33,052 nucleotides of DNA from Brevundimonas sp. (GCA_004296955.1 SCVB01000033.1:1-33052), one strand, 5' to 3'; counted from the first letter of the stretch, positions 21,633-29,430 are shown. Notes: a model not told the origin generated them from the sequence alone. Made by a program: numbers and translations.

Positions 21633-21974
21633 ATGAACAAGGCAATCATCGCGATAGCCGGAGCGGGCCTGCTGGTCAGCGCCTGCGCCACGGACGAGTA
21701 CGGAAACCGCAACGAAACCGTCCGCCAGGGCGCGATCGGTGCCGGCATCGGCGCTGTCGCCGGGGCCATCATCGGCAACAATGTCGGTGACGGCAACGCC
21801 GGACGCGGCGCGGCCATCGGCGCAGTCGTCGGCGGCGTCGCCGGCGCGATCCGCGGTTCCGCCCAGGACCGGGCCAACCAGCAACGCTACCGGGACGCCC
21901 AGAACCGGTACTACTACTGCTACGACGGCCGTCAGGACGAGTGCTACTGGGAGAATGGCCAGCGTCGCTACTAG
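21633..21974 (+). CDS. Glycine-zipper outer-membrane lipoprotein (17-kDa antigen-like)
   Basis: This 113-aa lipoprotein has a signal of 17 residues with a lipobox LVSAC (Cys18). A glycine-zipper segment at about 40-80 (GAIGAGIGAVAGAIIGNNVG, then GRGAAIGAVVGGVAGAIRG) forms two membrane-active helices as in the Rick_17kDa/YMGG families. The C-terminal part is rich in Tyr, Asn and Gln with two Cys (YYYCYDGRQDECYWENG). AAGGA precedes ATG 21633 by 7 nt. An exact EcfG-type promoter upstream places it in the general stress response. Confidence 0.88.
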   Translation: MNKAIIAIAGAGLLVSACATDEYGNRNETVRQGAIGAGIGAVAGAIIGNNVGDGNAGRGAAIGAVVGGVAGAIRGSAQDRANQQRYRDAQNRYYYCYDGRQDECYWENGQRRY

Positions 21975-22079
21975 GCGGATGCTGTTTCAGTGAGAGTTCG
22001 GGGCGGTTCGTCGGAAGGCGGGCCGCCCTTTTCACGACCGCCCGGGGCTGGGGTCCGGGGCTGGATCAAGGGGTTGGAC

Positions 22080-22535
22080 ATGACGCGATTCATCGGCCTG
22101 GCGGCGCTGGCCGTCGCAGCGGCGGGACTGTCGGGATGCGGGGTGACGCGGTTCATGGACCGCAGCGCGGTGGTGGCGGAGCCGTCGCCGTGCACGACGA
22201 AGCGGTTCGAGGTCTATTTCGCTGACAGCGAGGCGCGGCTGACCGAGCCGGCGCGGCAGGCCATCGGCATGACCGCGGCGCAGCTGCAGGGCTGCGACAT
22301 CCGCAAGGTGCAGGTGCTGGGCCTGTCCGACGCCCGCGGCGGGGCCACGGCGAACCAGAGTCTGTCCGAGCGCCGGGCCGTGGCGGTGGCCGAGGCCCTG
22401 GCCGCGGCCGGCTGGCCGGCCCCGGTGTTCGACGTCGACGCCGGCGGCGAAGAGGGCGCCGTGACCGATGCGGGCGTGCGCGAGCCCATGCGCCGGCGCA
22501 CCGAGGTGGTGATCGAGGCGGTCCCGCGCCGCTAG
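22080..22535 (+). CDS. OmpA-family lipoprotein
   Basis: This 151-aa lipoprotein has a signal peptide ending LSGC (Cys20). The domain RFEVYFADSEARLTEPARQAIGMTAAQL, then VQVLGLSDARGGATANQSLSERRAVAVAEAL, is the peptidoglycan-binding OmpA C-terminal fold. The usual TDxxG aspartate region reads LSDARG, and the RR...A helix is present. It should link the outer membrane to peptidoglycan. ATG 22080 is preferred because AAGGGG lies 7-12 nt upstream and the lipobox then falls at the proper distance. Confidence 0.85.
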   Translation: MTRFIGLAALAVAAAGLSGCGVTRFMDRSAVVAEPSPCTTKRFEVYFADSEARLTEPARQAIGMTAAQLQGCDIRKVQVLGLSDARGGATANQSLSERRAVAVAEALAAAGWPAPVFDVDAGGEEGAVTDAGVREPMRRRTEVVIEAVPRR

Positions 22536-22626
22536 AGTCCGGCGCGACGCGGCGCCGCGCCACACGGGCGGTGACGGAGACCGGTCGGGACGGCTAAGGT
22601 CCCTGACATCGTTTTTCGGAGGCCGC

Positions 22627-24801
22627 GTGGCCCGTCTCGCCCGACTGATCTTCCTGCTGGTCCTGGGCCTGTGGCCCGTCCAGGCCCTGGCCCAGCCCGC
22701 GAACGCGTCGGGGCCGCAGCGCACCGAACGGATCGAGGCCGAACTGGTCCCGATGTCGGCCTGGGCGGCGCCCGGCTCGACGGCCGTGGTGGCGGTGAAA
22801 CAGACCATCAAGCCCGGCTGGCACACCTACTGGCGCAATCCCGGCGACTCCGGCGGGGCCACGGCCCTGACCTGGACCCTGCCGCAGGGCGTGCGCGCGG
22901 GCGACATCGTCTGGGCCATCCCCGAGCGGCAGCGCCTGTCGGGTCTGATGAACTACGGCTATTCCGGCGAGGTCTGGCTGCCGGTCCCGATCGAGGTTCC
23001 GGCCACGGCCCGGGCCGGAACGGTCCTGCCGCTGACGGTCGAGGCCTCCTTCTTCGTCTGCAGCGCCGAGATGTGCGTGCCCGAAGACCTGACCCTGCGG
23101 CTGGACCTGCCGATCCGCGAGGGCGCGGCGCCGCTGGACCGGCGTCACGGCGCGGCCATCACGGCGGTCCTGGAGAACGCCCCGCGACCGGCGGGGATCG
23201 AGGCGCAGATCGCGGCGGAGAACGGCGCCCTGATCCTCGCCGCCGTCGGCGGACCGCTGGCCGGGCGCGACCCGGGACCCAGCTATTTCTTCCCCTTCGA
23301 GAAGGGGATCATCGACCATGCGGCCGTCCAGACCGGGGCATGGGGCCCGCAGGGCCTGACCCTGACGCTGCGGCCGGGCGGCGACGTCCGGGCGGCGGGC
23401 CTGGCGGGTCCGGTCGAGGGCGTTCTGGTCACCGCCCACGGCGCCTGGGAGATCCGGGCCGAGCCGGGCGCGGCGCCCGCGGGCGCGAGCGGATCCGGCG
23501 CACTGGCCGCGGCGGCGGAGGGGGCGCCGCCCCCCGAGGCGGCCGGGGCGTCGAACCTGGCCGGCTTCGCCCAAGCCCTGCTGTTCGCCGTGCTGGGGGG
23601 ATTGATCCTGAACCTGATGCCCTGCGTCTTCCCGATCCTGGCCATGAAGGCGGCGTCGCTGGCGGCCTCGGCCCATGACGCGCGCCACGCCCGGCGCGAC
23701 GGTCTGGCCTTCCTCGCCGGCGTGCTGACGACCTTCGTGCTGCTGGCCGGGGCGCTGCTGGCCCTGCGGGCCGCGGGCGAGGCCGTCGGCTGGGGCTTCC
23801 AGCTGCAGTCGCCGCCGGTGACGGCGGGGCTGGCCCTGCTGATGCTGGCGGTGGCCCTGAACCTGTCCGGCGTCTTCCATGTCGGCGGCGGGCTGCAGGG
23901 CGCCGGATCGGGGCCGCTGGCGCGCCTGCCCGGCGGGCTGGGCGCCTTCTTCACCGGAGCGTTGGCGGTGATCGTCGCCGCGCCCTGCACCGCCCCCTTC
24001 ATGGCCTTCGCCCTCGGGGCCGCCCTGGTCATGCCCTGGCCGATGGCGCTGCTGGTCTTCCTCGGACTCGGTTTCGGCCTCGCCCTGCCCTTCGTGGCCG
24101 TCAGCCTGACGCCCGGCCTGCTGACCAGACTGCCGCGGCCCGGACCGTGGATGGAGCGACTCAAGGGCCTGCTGGCCTTCCCCATGTATGCGACCGCCCT
24201 GTGGCTGGCCTGGGTGTTCAGCCGCCAGACCGGCGCCGAGGCGCTGGGCCTGCTGTTCGTCGCGGGTCTGCTGCTGGCGCTGGGCGTCTGGCTGATCGGC
24301 GGGGGCCAGACCGAACGCGGCTTCGGACGAAGGGGCGTGTTCCATCTGACCGCCGGCGTCGCGGCGCTTCTGCTGGCCGGCGCGGCGCTGATCCTGGCGG
24401 CGCGGGTTCCGGCCGCCGAGACCGGCGCCGTCGTTTCAGAGCCGGGCGCGGGACCGGCGAGCGCGCCGTGGTCGGCGACGGCGGTCGCGGCGGCCCAGGC
24501 GGAAGGGCGGCCGGTGCTGGTCAATTTCACCGCCGACTGGTGCGTGACCTGCAAGATCAACGAGCGGACGTCGCTGACCTCGCCGGTCGTCAGGGCGGCG
24601 ATGGAACGGGCGAACGCCGTCTATCTGGTAGGGGACTGGACCCGGCGCGACGACGCCATCACCGCCGAACTGCAGCGCCACGGCCGCTCGGGCGTGCCGC
24701 TGTATCTGCTGTACCAGCCCGGATCTTCCGAGCCGCGGGTGTTGCCGCAACTGCTGACCGAGGGGGTGGTGGTGGAGGCCCTCAAGGACGTTGGACCCTG
24801 A
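22627..24801 (+). CDS. dsbD: Thiol:disulfide interchange protein DsbD family
   Basis: This 724-aa inner-membrane electron carrier takes reductant from cytosolic thioredoxin to the periplasm. A signal peptide (about 1-23) is followed by the periplasmic alpha domain with Cys145 and Cys150 (FVCSAEMCVPEDL). The CcdA-like membrane domain of about eight helices (about 315-600) has Cys333 (LMPCVFP) and Cys454 (AAPCTAPF). The C-terminal thioredoxin-like domain has C-V-T-C at 639-642 (FTADWCVTCKINE). All six redox cysteines are present, so the relay should work. Start is GTG 22627 with GGAGG 5 nt upstream. At 724 aa it is longer than E. coli DsbD (565), mainly in the N-terminal region. Confidence 0.94.
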   Translation: MARLARLIFLLVLGLWPVQALAQPANASGPQRTERIEAELVPMSAWAAPGSTAVVAVKQTIKPGWHTYWRNPGDSGGATALTWTLPQGVRAGDIVWAIPERQRLSGLMNYGYSGEVWLPVPIEVPATARAGTVLPLTVEASFFVCSAEMCVPEDLTLRLDLPIREGAAPLDRRHGAAITAVLENAPRPAGIEAQIAAENGALILAAVGGPLAGRDPGPSYFFPFEKGIIDHAAVQTGAWGPQGLTLTLRPGGDVRAAGLAGPVEGVLVTAHGAWEIRAEPGAAPAGASGSGALAAAAEGAPPPEAAGASNLAGFAQALLFAVLGGLILNLMPCVFPILAMKAASLAASAHDARHARRDGLAFLAGVLTTFVLLAGALLALRAAGEAVGWGFQLQSPPVTAGLALLMLAVALNLSGVFHVGGGLQGAGSGPLARLPGGLGAFFTGALAVIVAAPCTAPFMAFALGAALVMPWPMALLVFLGLGFGLALPFVAVSLTPGLLTRLPRPGPWMERLKGLLAFPMYATALWLAWVFSRQTGAEALGLLFVAGLLLALGVWLIGGGQTERGFGRRGVFHLTAGVAALLLAGAALILAARVPAAETGAVVSEPGAGPASAPWSATAVAAAQAEGRPVLVNFTADWCVTCKINERTSLTSPVVRAAMERANAVYLVGDWTRRDDAITAELQRHGRSGVPLYLLYQPGSSEPRVLPQLLTEGVVVEALKDVGP

Positions 24802-24822
24802 AGAGGTTCGGTGGAGAGTGAA

Positions 24823-24920
24823 CCCTCTCCCTTTGGGAGAGGGCTTGAGCGCCCAAGAGCGCAGCGATTGGTTGCGCGAAAGGGTGTGGGTCGGGCGGCG
24901 GCATTCGGCGTAAGCCGTGT
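24823..24920 (+). repeat. Dispersed repeat, copy A (forward)
   Basis: It opens with the hairpin CCCTCTCCC-TTT-GGGAGAGGG, continues CTTGAGCGC, then TTGCGCGAAAGGGTGTGGGTCGG, split here as TTGCGCGAAAGGG and TGTGGGTCGG, and ends near GGCGTAAGCCG. The inverse of the same string of blocks is at 25198-25299, so copies A and B flank the small lipoprotein gene. Confidence 0.8.
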
Positions 24921-25010
24921 CGCTGTCGGGAGCGGCATAAGGGGATCACGACCCCTTTCGCTTCGGCCAGACCTCCGCGATGGTTCGAAAGTTCAATGAG
25001 GGGATTTTTG

Positions 25011-25193
25011 ATGCGTCAGGTGATTTTGGCCGGTTTGGGTGCGGCTCTTGTTCTCATCAGCAGCTGCTCCACAAAGCCCGACGAGGCAATGAATATGGCT
25101 GAGGAAGCCTACGCTGAAGCGTCGGCCGCCAAATCGCAGATCGAACAGCTGGAACTTCGCATCCAGGAGATCGAGGACAGGCTCAACATCTAG
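25011..25193 (+). CDS. Very small coiled-coil lipoprotein (Lpp-like size)
   Basis: This 60-aa lipoprotein has a signal ending LISSC (Cys19). The mature 41 residues form one helical, heptad-like segment (AMNMAEEAYAEASAAKSQIEQLELRIQEIEDRLNI). Size and layout recall Braun-type or OprI-type lipoproteins, but there is no C-terminal lysine, so covalent peptidoglycan attachment is not expected. ATG 25011 has GAGGGG 6 nt upstream; ATG 24996 has none. GC is lower than in its neighbours and it lies between inverted copies of a dispersed repeat, so it may have moved as a cassette. Confidence 0.82.
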   Translation: MRQVILAGLGAALVLISSCSTKPDEAMNMAEEAYAEASAAKSQIEQLELRIQEIEDRLNI

Positions 25194-25197
25194 ATTT

Positions 25198-25299
25198 GGG
25201 TGCGGCTTACGCCGACTGAGACAGCCGACCCACACCCTTTCGCGCAAGGACGACGGCTCCGCCGTCGTGCGCTCAAGCCCTCTCCCAATGGGAGAGGGT
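25198..25299 (-). repeat. Dispersed repeat, copy B (inverted relative to A)
   Basis: Read on the minus strand it starts with CCCTCTCCC-ATT-GGGAGAGGG, then CTTGAGCGC, a GACGGCGGAGCCGTC hairpin, TTGCGCGAAAGGG, TGTGGGTCGG and GGCGTAAGCCG. Copy A has the same blocks in the same order apart from the inner hairpin. Confidence 0.8.
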
Positions 25300-25305
25300 A
25301 GCGCC

Positions 25306-25854
25306 TCAGCACGGCCATCCCTCCGCGGCGCCCGGCGGGAGGCCGGCGTCCTGACGCCAGGCGTCGCGGTTCGCCTGCAGGGTCACCTCGTCCAGATATG
25401 ACAGGGGGTGCAGCCAGCCGGTTTCGCTCCAGAAGGCCGCAGTCCAGCCGTGCCGGAGCGCCCAGGCCCGGTCGCGGGCCGCCGTTTCGGGCGGAAGGGT
25501 CTCGGCCCGCCACTCCAGCACGAAGCCGAGGTGCCAGACCGGAACCTGTTCCAGCGGCCCGCCCCGCATCGCCTCGGCGAGTTTGGCGGCCAGCAGCCGC
25601 GTCTCTTCCCGCTGGTATTCGAACTCTGACTGTTTGCGCCGCGCGTAGCGGTCCCAGCCCTCCGTCGGCTCCGGATCCGGATCGGCCGTGTCGCGCCGCC
25701 TCCATGCTTCCGACGCCCGGCGCCGCCACAGGTTGGCCAGGCCGACGTCGAACCGTTGGGCCAGGGAGGCCGCGGTCTCTCCCGACTCCCAGGCCCGGCG
25801 CACCGCGCGCCAGGTGTCTTCGGACCGGAGTTTTCGGGCGTGTCCCTCGAACAT
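25306..25854 (-). CDS. Uncharacterised protein with an N-terminal helix-turn-helix
   Basis: This 182-aa protein begins with a likely HTH (about 11-50: SEDTWRAVRRAWESGETAASLAQRFDVGLANLWRRR), similar in pattern to the DNA-binding start of transposase or terminase small-subunit proteins. A Trp-rich region follows, with EFEYQREETRLLAAKLAEAMR and WHLGFVLEWRAETLPPETAARDRAWALRHGW. GC-rich codon use matches core genes. The family is not known to me; I see no catalytic motif. Its end is 6 bp from repeat copy B. Confidence 0.75.
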   Translation of the reverse strand: MFEGHARKLRSEDTWRAVRRAWESGETAASLAQRFDVGLANLWRRRASEAWRRRDTADPDPEPTEGWDRYARRKQSEFEYQREETRLLAAKLAEAMRGGPLEQVPVWHLGFVLEWRAETLPPETAARDRAWALRHGWTAAFWSETGWLHPLSYLDEVTLQANRDAWRQDAGLPPGAAEGWPC

Positions 25855-25921
25855 GGACGCAGGATCGGGCGCCGCCGCGTCAGAATCGGTCGTGCTCCCG
25901 AACGGGAGCGGGCCCCCGGCT

Positions 25922-26410
25922 CTACACTTCCGGCTGCGGCGGCGCGGTGATGACCTCGACGTTGTCGTTCAGCAGATAAGCCAGTTCGTCGAGGGCGACG
26001 CGGCGTTCAGCGGGGGTGGCGGCGGCCTCGACGGCGGCGACCTTGACCGGGATGTCCTCGGAGATTCCGCGCAGGATGCATTTCAGGTCGCCGTCCGTGC
26101 CCCGCTCCTTGAGGATGACGTGACCCTGCATGTCGAGGGCGGCCAGTTCGGCGGCCTGGGTCCGGAAGCCCGAGAAGGCCGCGCCGGCGGCGAAATCGGA
26201 CTGCTCGACCACACCGGCCTCGATCCAGCCCTGGACGACGCCCTTCAGCGCGCCGGAGCGGGCGACGATGTCGGCGAACAGGGGCTCGCCGGCCACGGAG
26301 ACCGGGGCGTCGGCGGCCGGCGGCGGCAGGGCCGCGGCCATGGCCACATTGGGATCGGAGAGCAGCAGGGAGACCGCCAGGGCGACGCCGCAGGACATGG
26401 CTAACCTCAT
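25922..26410 (-). CDS. Secreted protein of unknown function
   Basis: This 162-aa protein has a signal peptide (MRLAMSCGVALAVSLLLSDPNVAMA, about 1-25). The mature domain is mainly helical with ALKGVVQGWIEAGVVEQSDFAAGAAFSGFRTQAAEL and a conserved-looking GDLKCILRGISEDIPVKVAAV. A single Cys follows the signal. It is divergent from pgi across 90 bp. The frame continues far upstream antisense to pgi, but ATG 26410 is the only start with a signal peptide. I do not recognise a family. Confidence 0.75.
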   Translation of the reverse strand: MRLAMSCGVALAVSLLLSDPNVAMAAALPPPAADAPVSVAGEPLFADIVARSGALKGVVQGWIEAGVVEQSDFAAGAAFSGFRTQAAELAALDMQGHVILKERGTDGDLKCILRGISEDIPVKVAAVEAAATPAERRVALDELAYLLNDNVEVITAPPQPEV

Positions 26411-26420
26411 ATAGTTGGCC

Positions 26421-26476
26421 GATTCATGGATTCGGCGTTGAACCGGCTTACGCCCGACCCGTAAACGAGGGTTTAC
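26421..26476. promoter_or_regulatory. Divergent control region of pgi: two GANTC sites and a perfect palindrome
   Basis: GATTC occurs at 26421-26425 and 26429-26433, 3 nt apart; both are CcrM methylation sites in Caulobacterales. A perfect palindrome, GTAAAC-GAGG-GTTTAC, occupies 26461-26476, ending 24 bp before the pgi start, where a repressor could act. The cognate regulator cannot be named from sequence. Confidence 0.5.
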
Positions 26477-26500
26477 CTTTCCAAATTTCGAGCTCGCCCG

Positions 26501-28126
26501 ATGACCGCCCGCACCCAGGCTCTCGACATGCTTCGCGGCGTCGCCCGCAAGGACGCCGACGGACGCATCGTCCACCAGTTCGCGATCGACCCCGGCCGCC
26601 TGGAGCGGATGGGGGTCGAGGCCGCGGGCCTGTATCTGGACCTGTCGAAACAGGCGTGGAGCGCCGAAGGGTTCGAGGCCGCGCTGGACCTGGCGCGGAC
26701 CTGCGACGTCGAGGGCCGGCGCAACGCCCTGTTCGGCGGCGAGGCGGTCAATGAGACCGAGGGACGCGCGGTGCTGCATCCGGCGCTGCGGGCCGCCGAC
26801 GACGCCGATTTTCGCGCCCTGGGCGAGCCCGTCTCGGCCGAGGTCGCCGCCTGGCGTCGCGCCATGGCCGAGTTCGCTGTCGACATCGGCTCGGGCGCCG
26901 AAACGGGGGGGACCAAACAGCCGTTCACGGCCATCGTCCACATCGGCATCGGCGGCTCGGACCTGGGACCGCGGCTGCTGTGGGACGCCCTGCGGCCGCA
27001 GGAGCCGGTCATCGACCTGAGGTTCGTGGCCAATATCGATCCGCGCGACATGGGCGAGGCCCTGGCCGGGCTGGACCCCGAGACGACGCTGGTCGTGGTC
27101 GTGTCCAAGACCTTCACCACCCAGGAAACCCTGGCCAACGCCGAACTGGCCAAGGCCTGGCTGGCCGAGAGCCTGTCGCCGAAGCGGATGGCGCATCACC
27201 TGATCGGGGTGACGGCGGCCCCGGACAAGGCCGAGGCCTGGGGTTGCGGCCGGACCTTCGGCTTCCGCGACTGGGTCGGCGGTCGCTATTCCCTGTGGTC
27301 GGCGGTCAGCCTGTCTGTGGCAGTGGCCCTGGGCTGGGACGTGTTCGAGCGGGTGCTGAACGGCGCCCGGGCCATGGACGAGCATTTCCTGACGGCCGAC
27401 CTGGAGCGCAACGCCCCGGTGTTGCTGGCCCTGGCGCAGATCTACAATGTCGAGGGCCGGGGACGGCACGCGCGGACGGTGGCGCCCTACGCCCACGGCC
27501 TGCGCCGGCTGCCGGCCTTCCTGCAGCAGCTGGAGATGGAGTCGAACGGCAAGGGGGTGAAGCGCGACGGTTCGCCCGTCGACACCGCCACCGGCCCCGT
27601 CGTCTTCGGCGAGCCGGGCACCAACGGCCAGCACGCCTTCTTCCAGCAGGTCCACCAGGGGCCGCAGGTGGTGCCGGCGGAATTCATCGTCGTCGCCCAC
27701 ACCTCGGACGCGGCGATCGACGCGCGCGAGGGCGACGCCCCCCTGTGGTCCAACGCCCTGGCCCAGGCCCAGGCCCTGATGGTCGGCAAGACCGGGGCCG
27801 AGGCGCGGGCGGAACTGATCGCGGCCGGAGCCAGCGAGGCCGAAGCCGACCGTCTGGCCCCGCACAAGGCCTTCCCGGGCGACCGGCCCTCGACCACCAT
27901 CCTGATGGACGCCCTGTCGCCCGAGGCGGTCGGGGCCCTGATCGCCCTTTATGAGCACAAGACCTTCGTCGAGGGGGTGGTCTGGGACATCAACAGCTTC
28001 GACCAGTGGGGCGTGGAGCTGGGCAAGGTGCTGGCGAAGGCTATCCTGGCGGACGTCGCGGCCGGGGAGCCGTCGGCCGGGCTCGATCCGTCGACGGCGG
28101 AGTTGCTGAAGCGGTTGATGGTGTGA
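26501..28126 (+). CDS. pgi: Glucose-6-phosphate isomerase
   Basis: This 541-aa cytosolic enzyme interconverts glucose-6-phosphate and fructose-6-phosphate. Conserved segments include VHIGIGGSDLGPRL (phosphate binding), SKTFTTQET, MESNGKGVKRDG (active site), GEPGTNGQHAFFQ (signature) and ALIALYEHKTFVEGVVWDINSFDQWGVELGK (second signature with the catalytic Lys near the C-terminus). Length is close to E. coli Pgi (549 aa). ATG 26501 matches the family N-terminus. In an organism using the Entner-Doudoroff route, Pgi mainly recycles fructose-6-phosphate or supplies envelope sugars. Confidence 0.97.
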   Translation: MTARTQALDMLRGVARKDADGRIVHQFAIDPGRLERMGVEAAGLYLDLSKQAWSAEGFEAALDLARTCDVEGRRNALFGGEAVNETEGRAVLHPALRAADDADFRALGEPVSAEVAAWRRAMAEFAVDIGSGAETGGTKQPFTAIVHIGIGGSDLGPRLLWDALRPQEPVIDLRFVANIDPRDMGEALAGLDPETTLVVVVSKTFTTQETLANAELAKAWLAESLSPKRMAHHLIGVTAAPDKAEAWGCGRTFGFRDWVGGRYSLWSAVSLSVAVALGWDVFERVLNGARAMDEHFLTADLERNAPVLLALAQIYNVEGRGRHARTVAPYAHGLRRLPAFLQQLEMESNGKGVKRDGSPVDTATGPVVFGEPGTNGQHAFFQQVHQGPQVVPAEFIVVAHTSDAAIDAREGDAPLWSNALAQAQALMVGKTGAEARAELIAAGASEAEADRLAPHKAFPGDRPSTTILMDALSPEAVGALIALYEHKTFVEGVVWDINSFDQWGVELGKVLAKAILADVAAGEPSAGLDPSTAELLKRLMV

Positions 28127-28205
28127 GGCGGTAGCGGAGAGCGGACGGTCCGGACGCCTGCTTTGGGTGGGAGGCGGACATTCCGCCTACGCCTGTCCGC
28201 CGCAG

Positions 28206-28721
28206 TTATTGTCGCGATGCGGCTGGGATCGAAGATGCTCGGATATACCAACTCTCGCCCAGCGACATGAAGACCGTGTGGTCTGCGTCCGGATCGCTTC
28301 GGATCACGCTGTCGATGCTCGCCACCGGCTCAGTCGGGGGGGCAATCGGTCTGTGTGTGAACATCCGCGACTCATAGCGGTCGCGTCCCGCTTGTTCGAA
28401 CACGAGGATGTCCACAGTCGGCTGCGAGCTAAGGTCCGAGGATACTGAATCGACGCCAAGGCGTTGCATCAGCGAGCCAATGGTCGCGACCCTCTCTCGG
28501 CTTGCGTCTACCGGGAGGACGGACAAACCACCATCCTCGTCCCGCTCGATCCGAAGGATGCGCGGAGGCATCGTGACGGCTTGGCGAATGGTTTCGAAGT
28601 CGCTTCTATGCGACGCCCACTGTTGGACCATCGCTGCCTCCGAGGGAGCAGTTTCGGTCTGAGAACAACCGATGGCAGTCAGCAAGGCGACGCCAGCGGC
28701 GGCTGCAAATATCGTTTTCAT
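28206..28721 (-). CDS. Lipoprotein of unknown function
   Basis: This 171-aa lipoprotein has a signal ending AIGC (Cys19) and a mature part without recognisable motif. AAGGGGGTG lies just upstream of ATG 28721 on its strand. The middle (ILRIERDEDGGLSVLPVD, TVDILVFEQAG) looks beta-rich. GC is lower than in pgi or dsbD, and the gene sits at the left edge of a repeat- and tRNA-remnant-containing stretch, which suggests recent acquisition. The family is not recognised. Confidence 0.78.
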   Translation of the reverse strand: MKTIFAAAAGVALLTAIGCSQTETAPSEAAMVQQWASHRSDFETIRQAVTMPPRILRIERDEDGGLSVLPVDASRERVATIGSLMQRLGVDSVSSDLSSQPTVDILVFEQAGRDRYESRMFTHRPIAPPTEPVASIDSVIRSDPDADHTVFMSLGESWYIRASSIPAASRQ

Positions 28722-28756
28722 CGTCACCCCCTTCGCACGATGTGTATTTTGCCGAA

Positions 28757-28807
28757 GGTCCGCAATGGGTAGGAAGCCGACGGTCGCTTGAGGGTGGTTA
28801 GCGGACG
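28757..28807 (+). repeat. GTCCGC direct repeat, copy 1
   Basis: The block runs from AAGGTCCGCAATGGGT through GACGGTCGCTTGAGG to TGGTTAGCGGACG. It is closely similar to 28917-28970 in the same orientation. The two copies flank the tRNA-like element. A decayed relative lies at about 28139-28201 after pgi and another at about 29190-29235. Confidence 0.75.
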
Positions 28808-28809
28808 CA

Positions 28810-28883
28810 GCCAACGGCAGGGCTCGAACCTGCACCCGAGGGGACCGCTGTCGCGATACGTCTACCTATTCCGTCACGTTGGC
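28810..28883 (-). tRNA. tRNA-Leu-like element with a 4-nt anticodon loop (pseudo-tRNA)
   Basis: The minus-strand 74 nt fold as a class II tRNA. A 7-bp acceptor pairs GCCAACG with CGTTGGC. Then come U8, a D arm ACG-GAATAGGTAGA-CGT with A14, G18G19 and A21, a short variable arm (CCC-CTC-GGG) and a perfect T arm, GCAGG-TTCGAGC-CCTGC. The anticodon arm is ATCGC-GACA-GCGGT: five pairs (one G-T) closing a loop of only 4 nt, with no U33 and no anticodon triplet. The D arm is that of tRNA-Leu. The base after the acceptor is T and no CCA is encoded. It cannot decode in the normal way; it is a pseudogene or a tRNA-like structure with another role. Confidence 0.7.
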
Positions 28884-28916
28884 GTCGTGATTGTAGCAGG
28901 CTGCACGGATAGTGCG

Positions 28917-28970
28917 AACGTCCGCTATGGGTCGAGACCGGACGGTCGCCTGAGGATGGTTAGCGGACGT
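28917..28970 (+). repeat. GTCCGC direct repeat, copy 2
   Basis: It reads AACGTCCGCTATGGGT, then GACGGTCGCCTGAGG and ATGGTTAGCGGACG, matching copy 1 at most positions. The spacing between the two copies is 160 bp and contains the tRNA-like element. Confidence 0.75.
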
Positions 28971-28991
28971 TCGATCTGACACTCTGGACGC

Positions 28992-29183
28992 ATGTCACAA
29001 CATCAACGCGCCGTATCCAAGCTGCCTCCAGAGGGCTGGTCTTTCACTGTGACCGAAGTGGCGAACGGGAGTTGGAGAGCCAAGGGCGTCGGGCCTGACG
29101 GTCTGATCATCGAGCGTAGGGGAACTGACGATAGTCGCCTGCTAAATCAGTTGATCGAAGACGCCATAAAGCTGGCCGCCTAG
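28992..29183 (+). CDS. Small uncharacterised protein
   Basis: This 63-aa protein has no signal or membrane segment. The pattern is beta-strand rich in the middle (WSFTVTEVANGSWRAKGVGPDGLIIERRG) with a C-terminal helix (LLNQLIEDAIKLAA). ATG 28992 is preceded by only a weak TGGA ribosome site. Codon use is less GC-rich than in core genes. It lies in the accessory-looking stretch after the tRNA-like element. The family is not recognised, and a small DNA-linked or regulatory protein cannot be excluded. Confidence 0.6.
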   Translation: MSQHQRAVSKLPPEGWSFTVTEVANGSWRAKGVGPDGLIIERRGTDDSRLLNQLIEDAIKLAA

Positions 29184-29430
29184 CCGAACCGAAGGTCCGA
29201 TAGGGGTCGAAAGCAGCCGTTCGGTCGAGGCGGACGTCCCTTCTCCCGATGGGAGAGGGTGGCCCTCAGCGCCGGATGGGGGACGACTGGTTCAGTCGGC
29301 GTAAGCCGCCGCTCAGGACGGTGACGCGGCTTGCGCCGAAGGCCGGCGATCGACCCTCACCCTTTCGCGCAAGAACGACGGCTGCGCCGCCGTGCGCTCA
29401 AGCCCTCTCCCCATGGGAGAGGGACGGATG
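29184..29430. repeat. Dispersed repeat, copy C with an inverted partial partner; no gene
   Basis: The gap contains a forward half-copy (about 29238-29309, with CTTCTCCCGATGGGAGAGGG and CAGTCGGCGTAAGCCGC). A reverse copy follows (about 29325-29423, with CCCTTTCGCGCAAG, a GACGGCTGCGCCGCCGT hairpin and CCCTCTCCCCATGGGAGAGGG, given here in two pieces as CCCTCTCCCC and ATGGGAGAGGG). It is the same family as copies A and B near 25 kb. No reading frame here is supported as a gene. Confidence 0.7.

Noticed and set aside
24823-24845. CCCTCTCCC/GGGAGAGGG hairpin after dsbD as a terminator
   Set aside because: There is no T run, and the same hairpin recurs as the end of a dispersed repeat elsewhere in the window.
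26411-27958. Long leftward open frame upstream of the secreted-protein start
   Set aside because: It is antisense to pgi; only the part from ATG 26410 has a signal peptide and protein-like composition.
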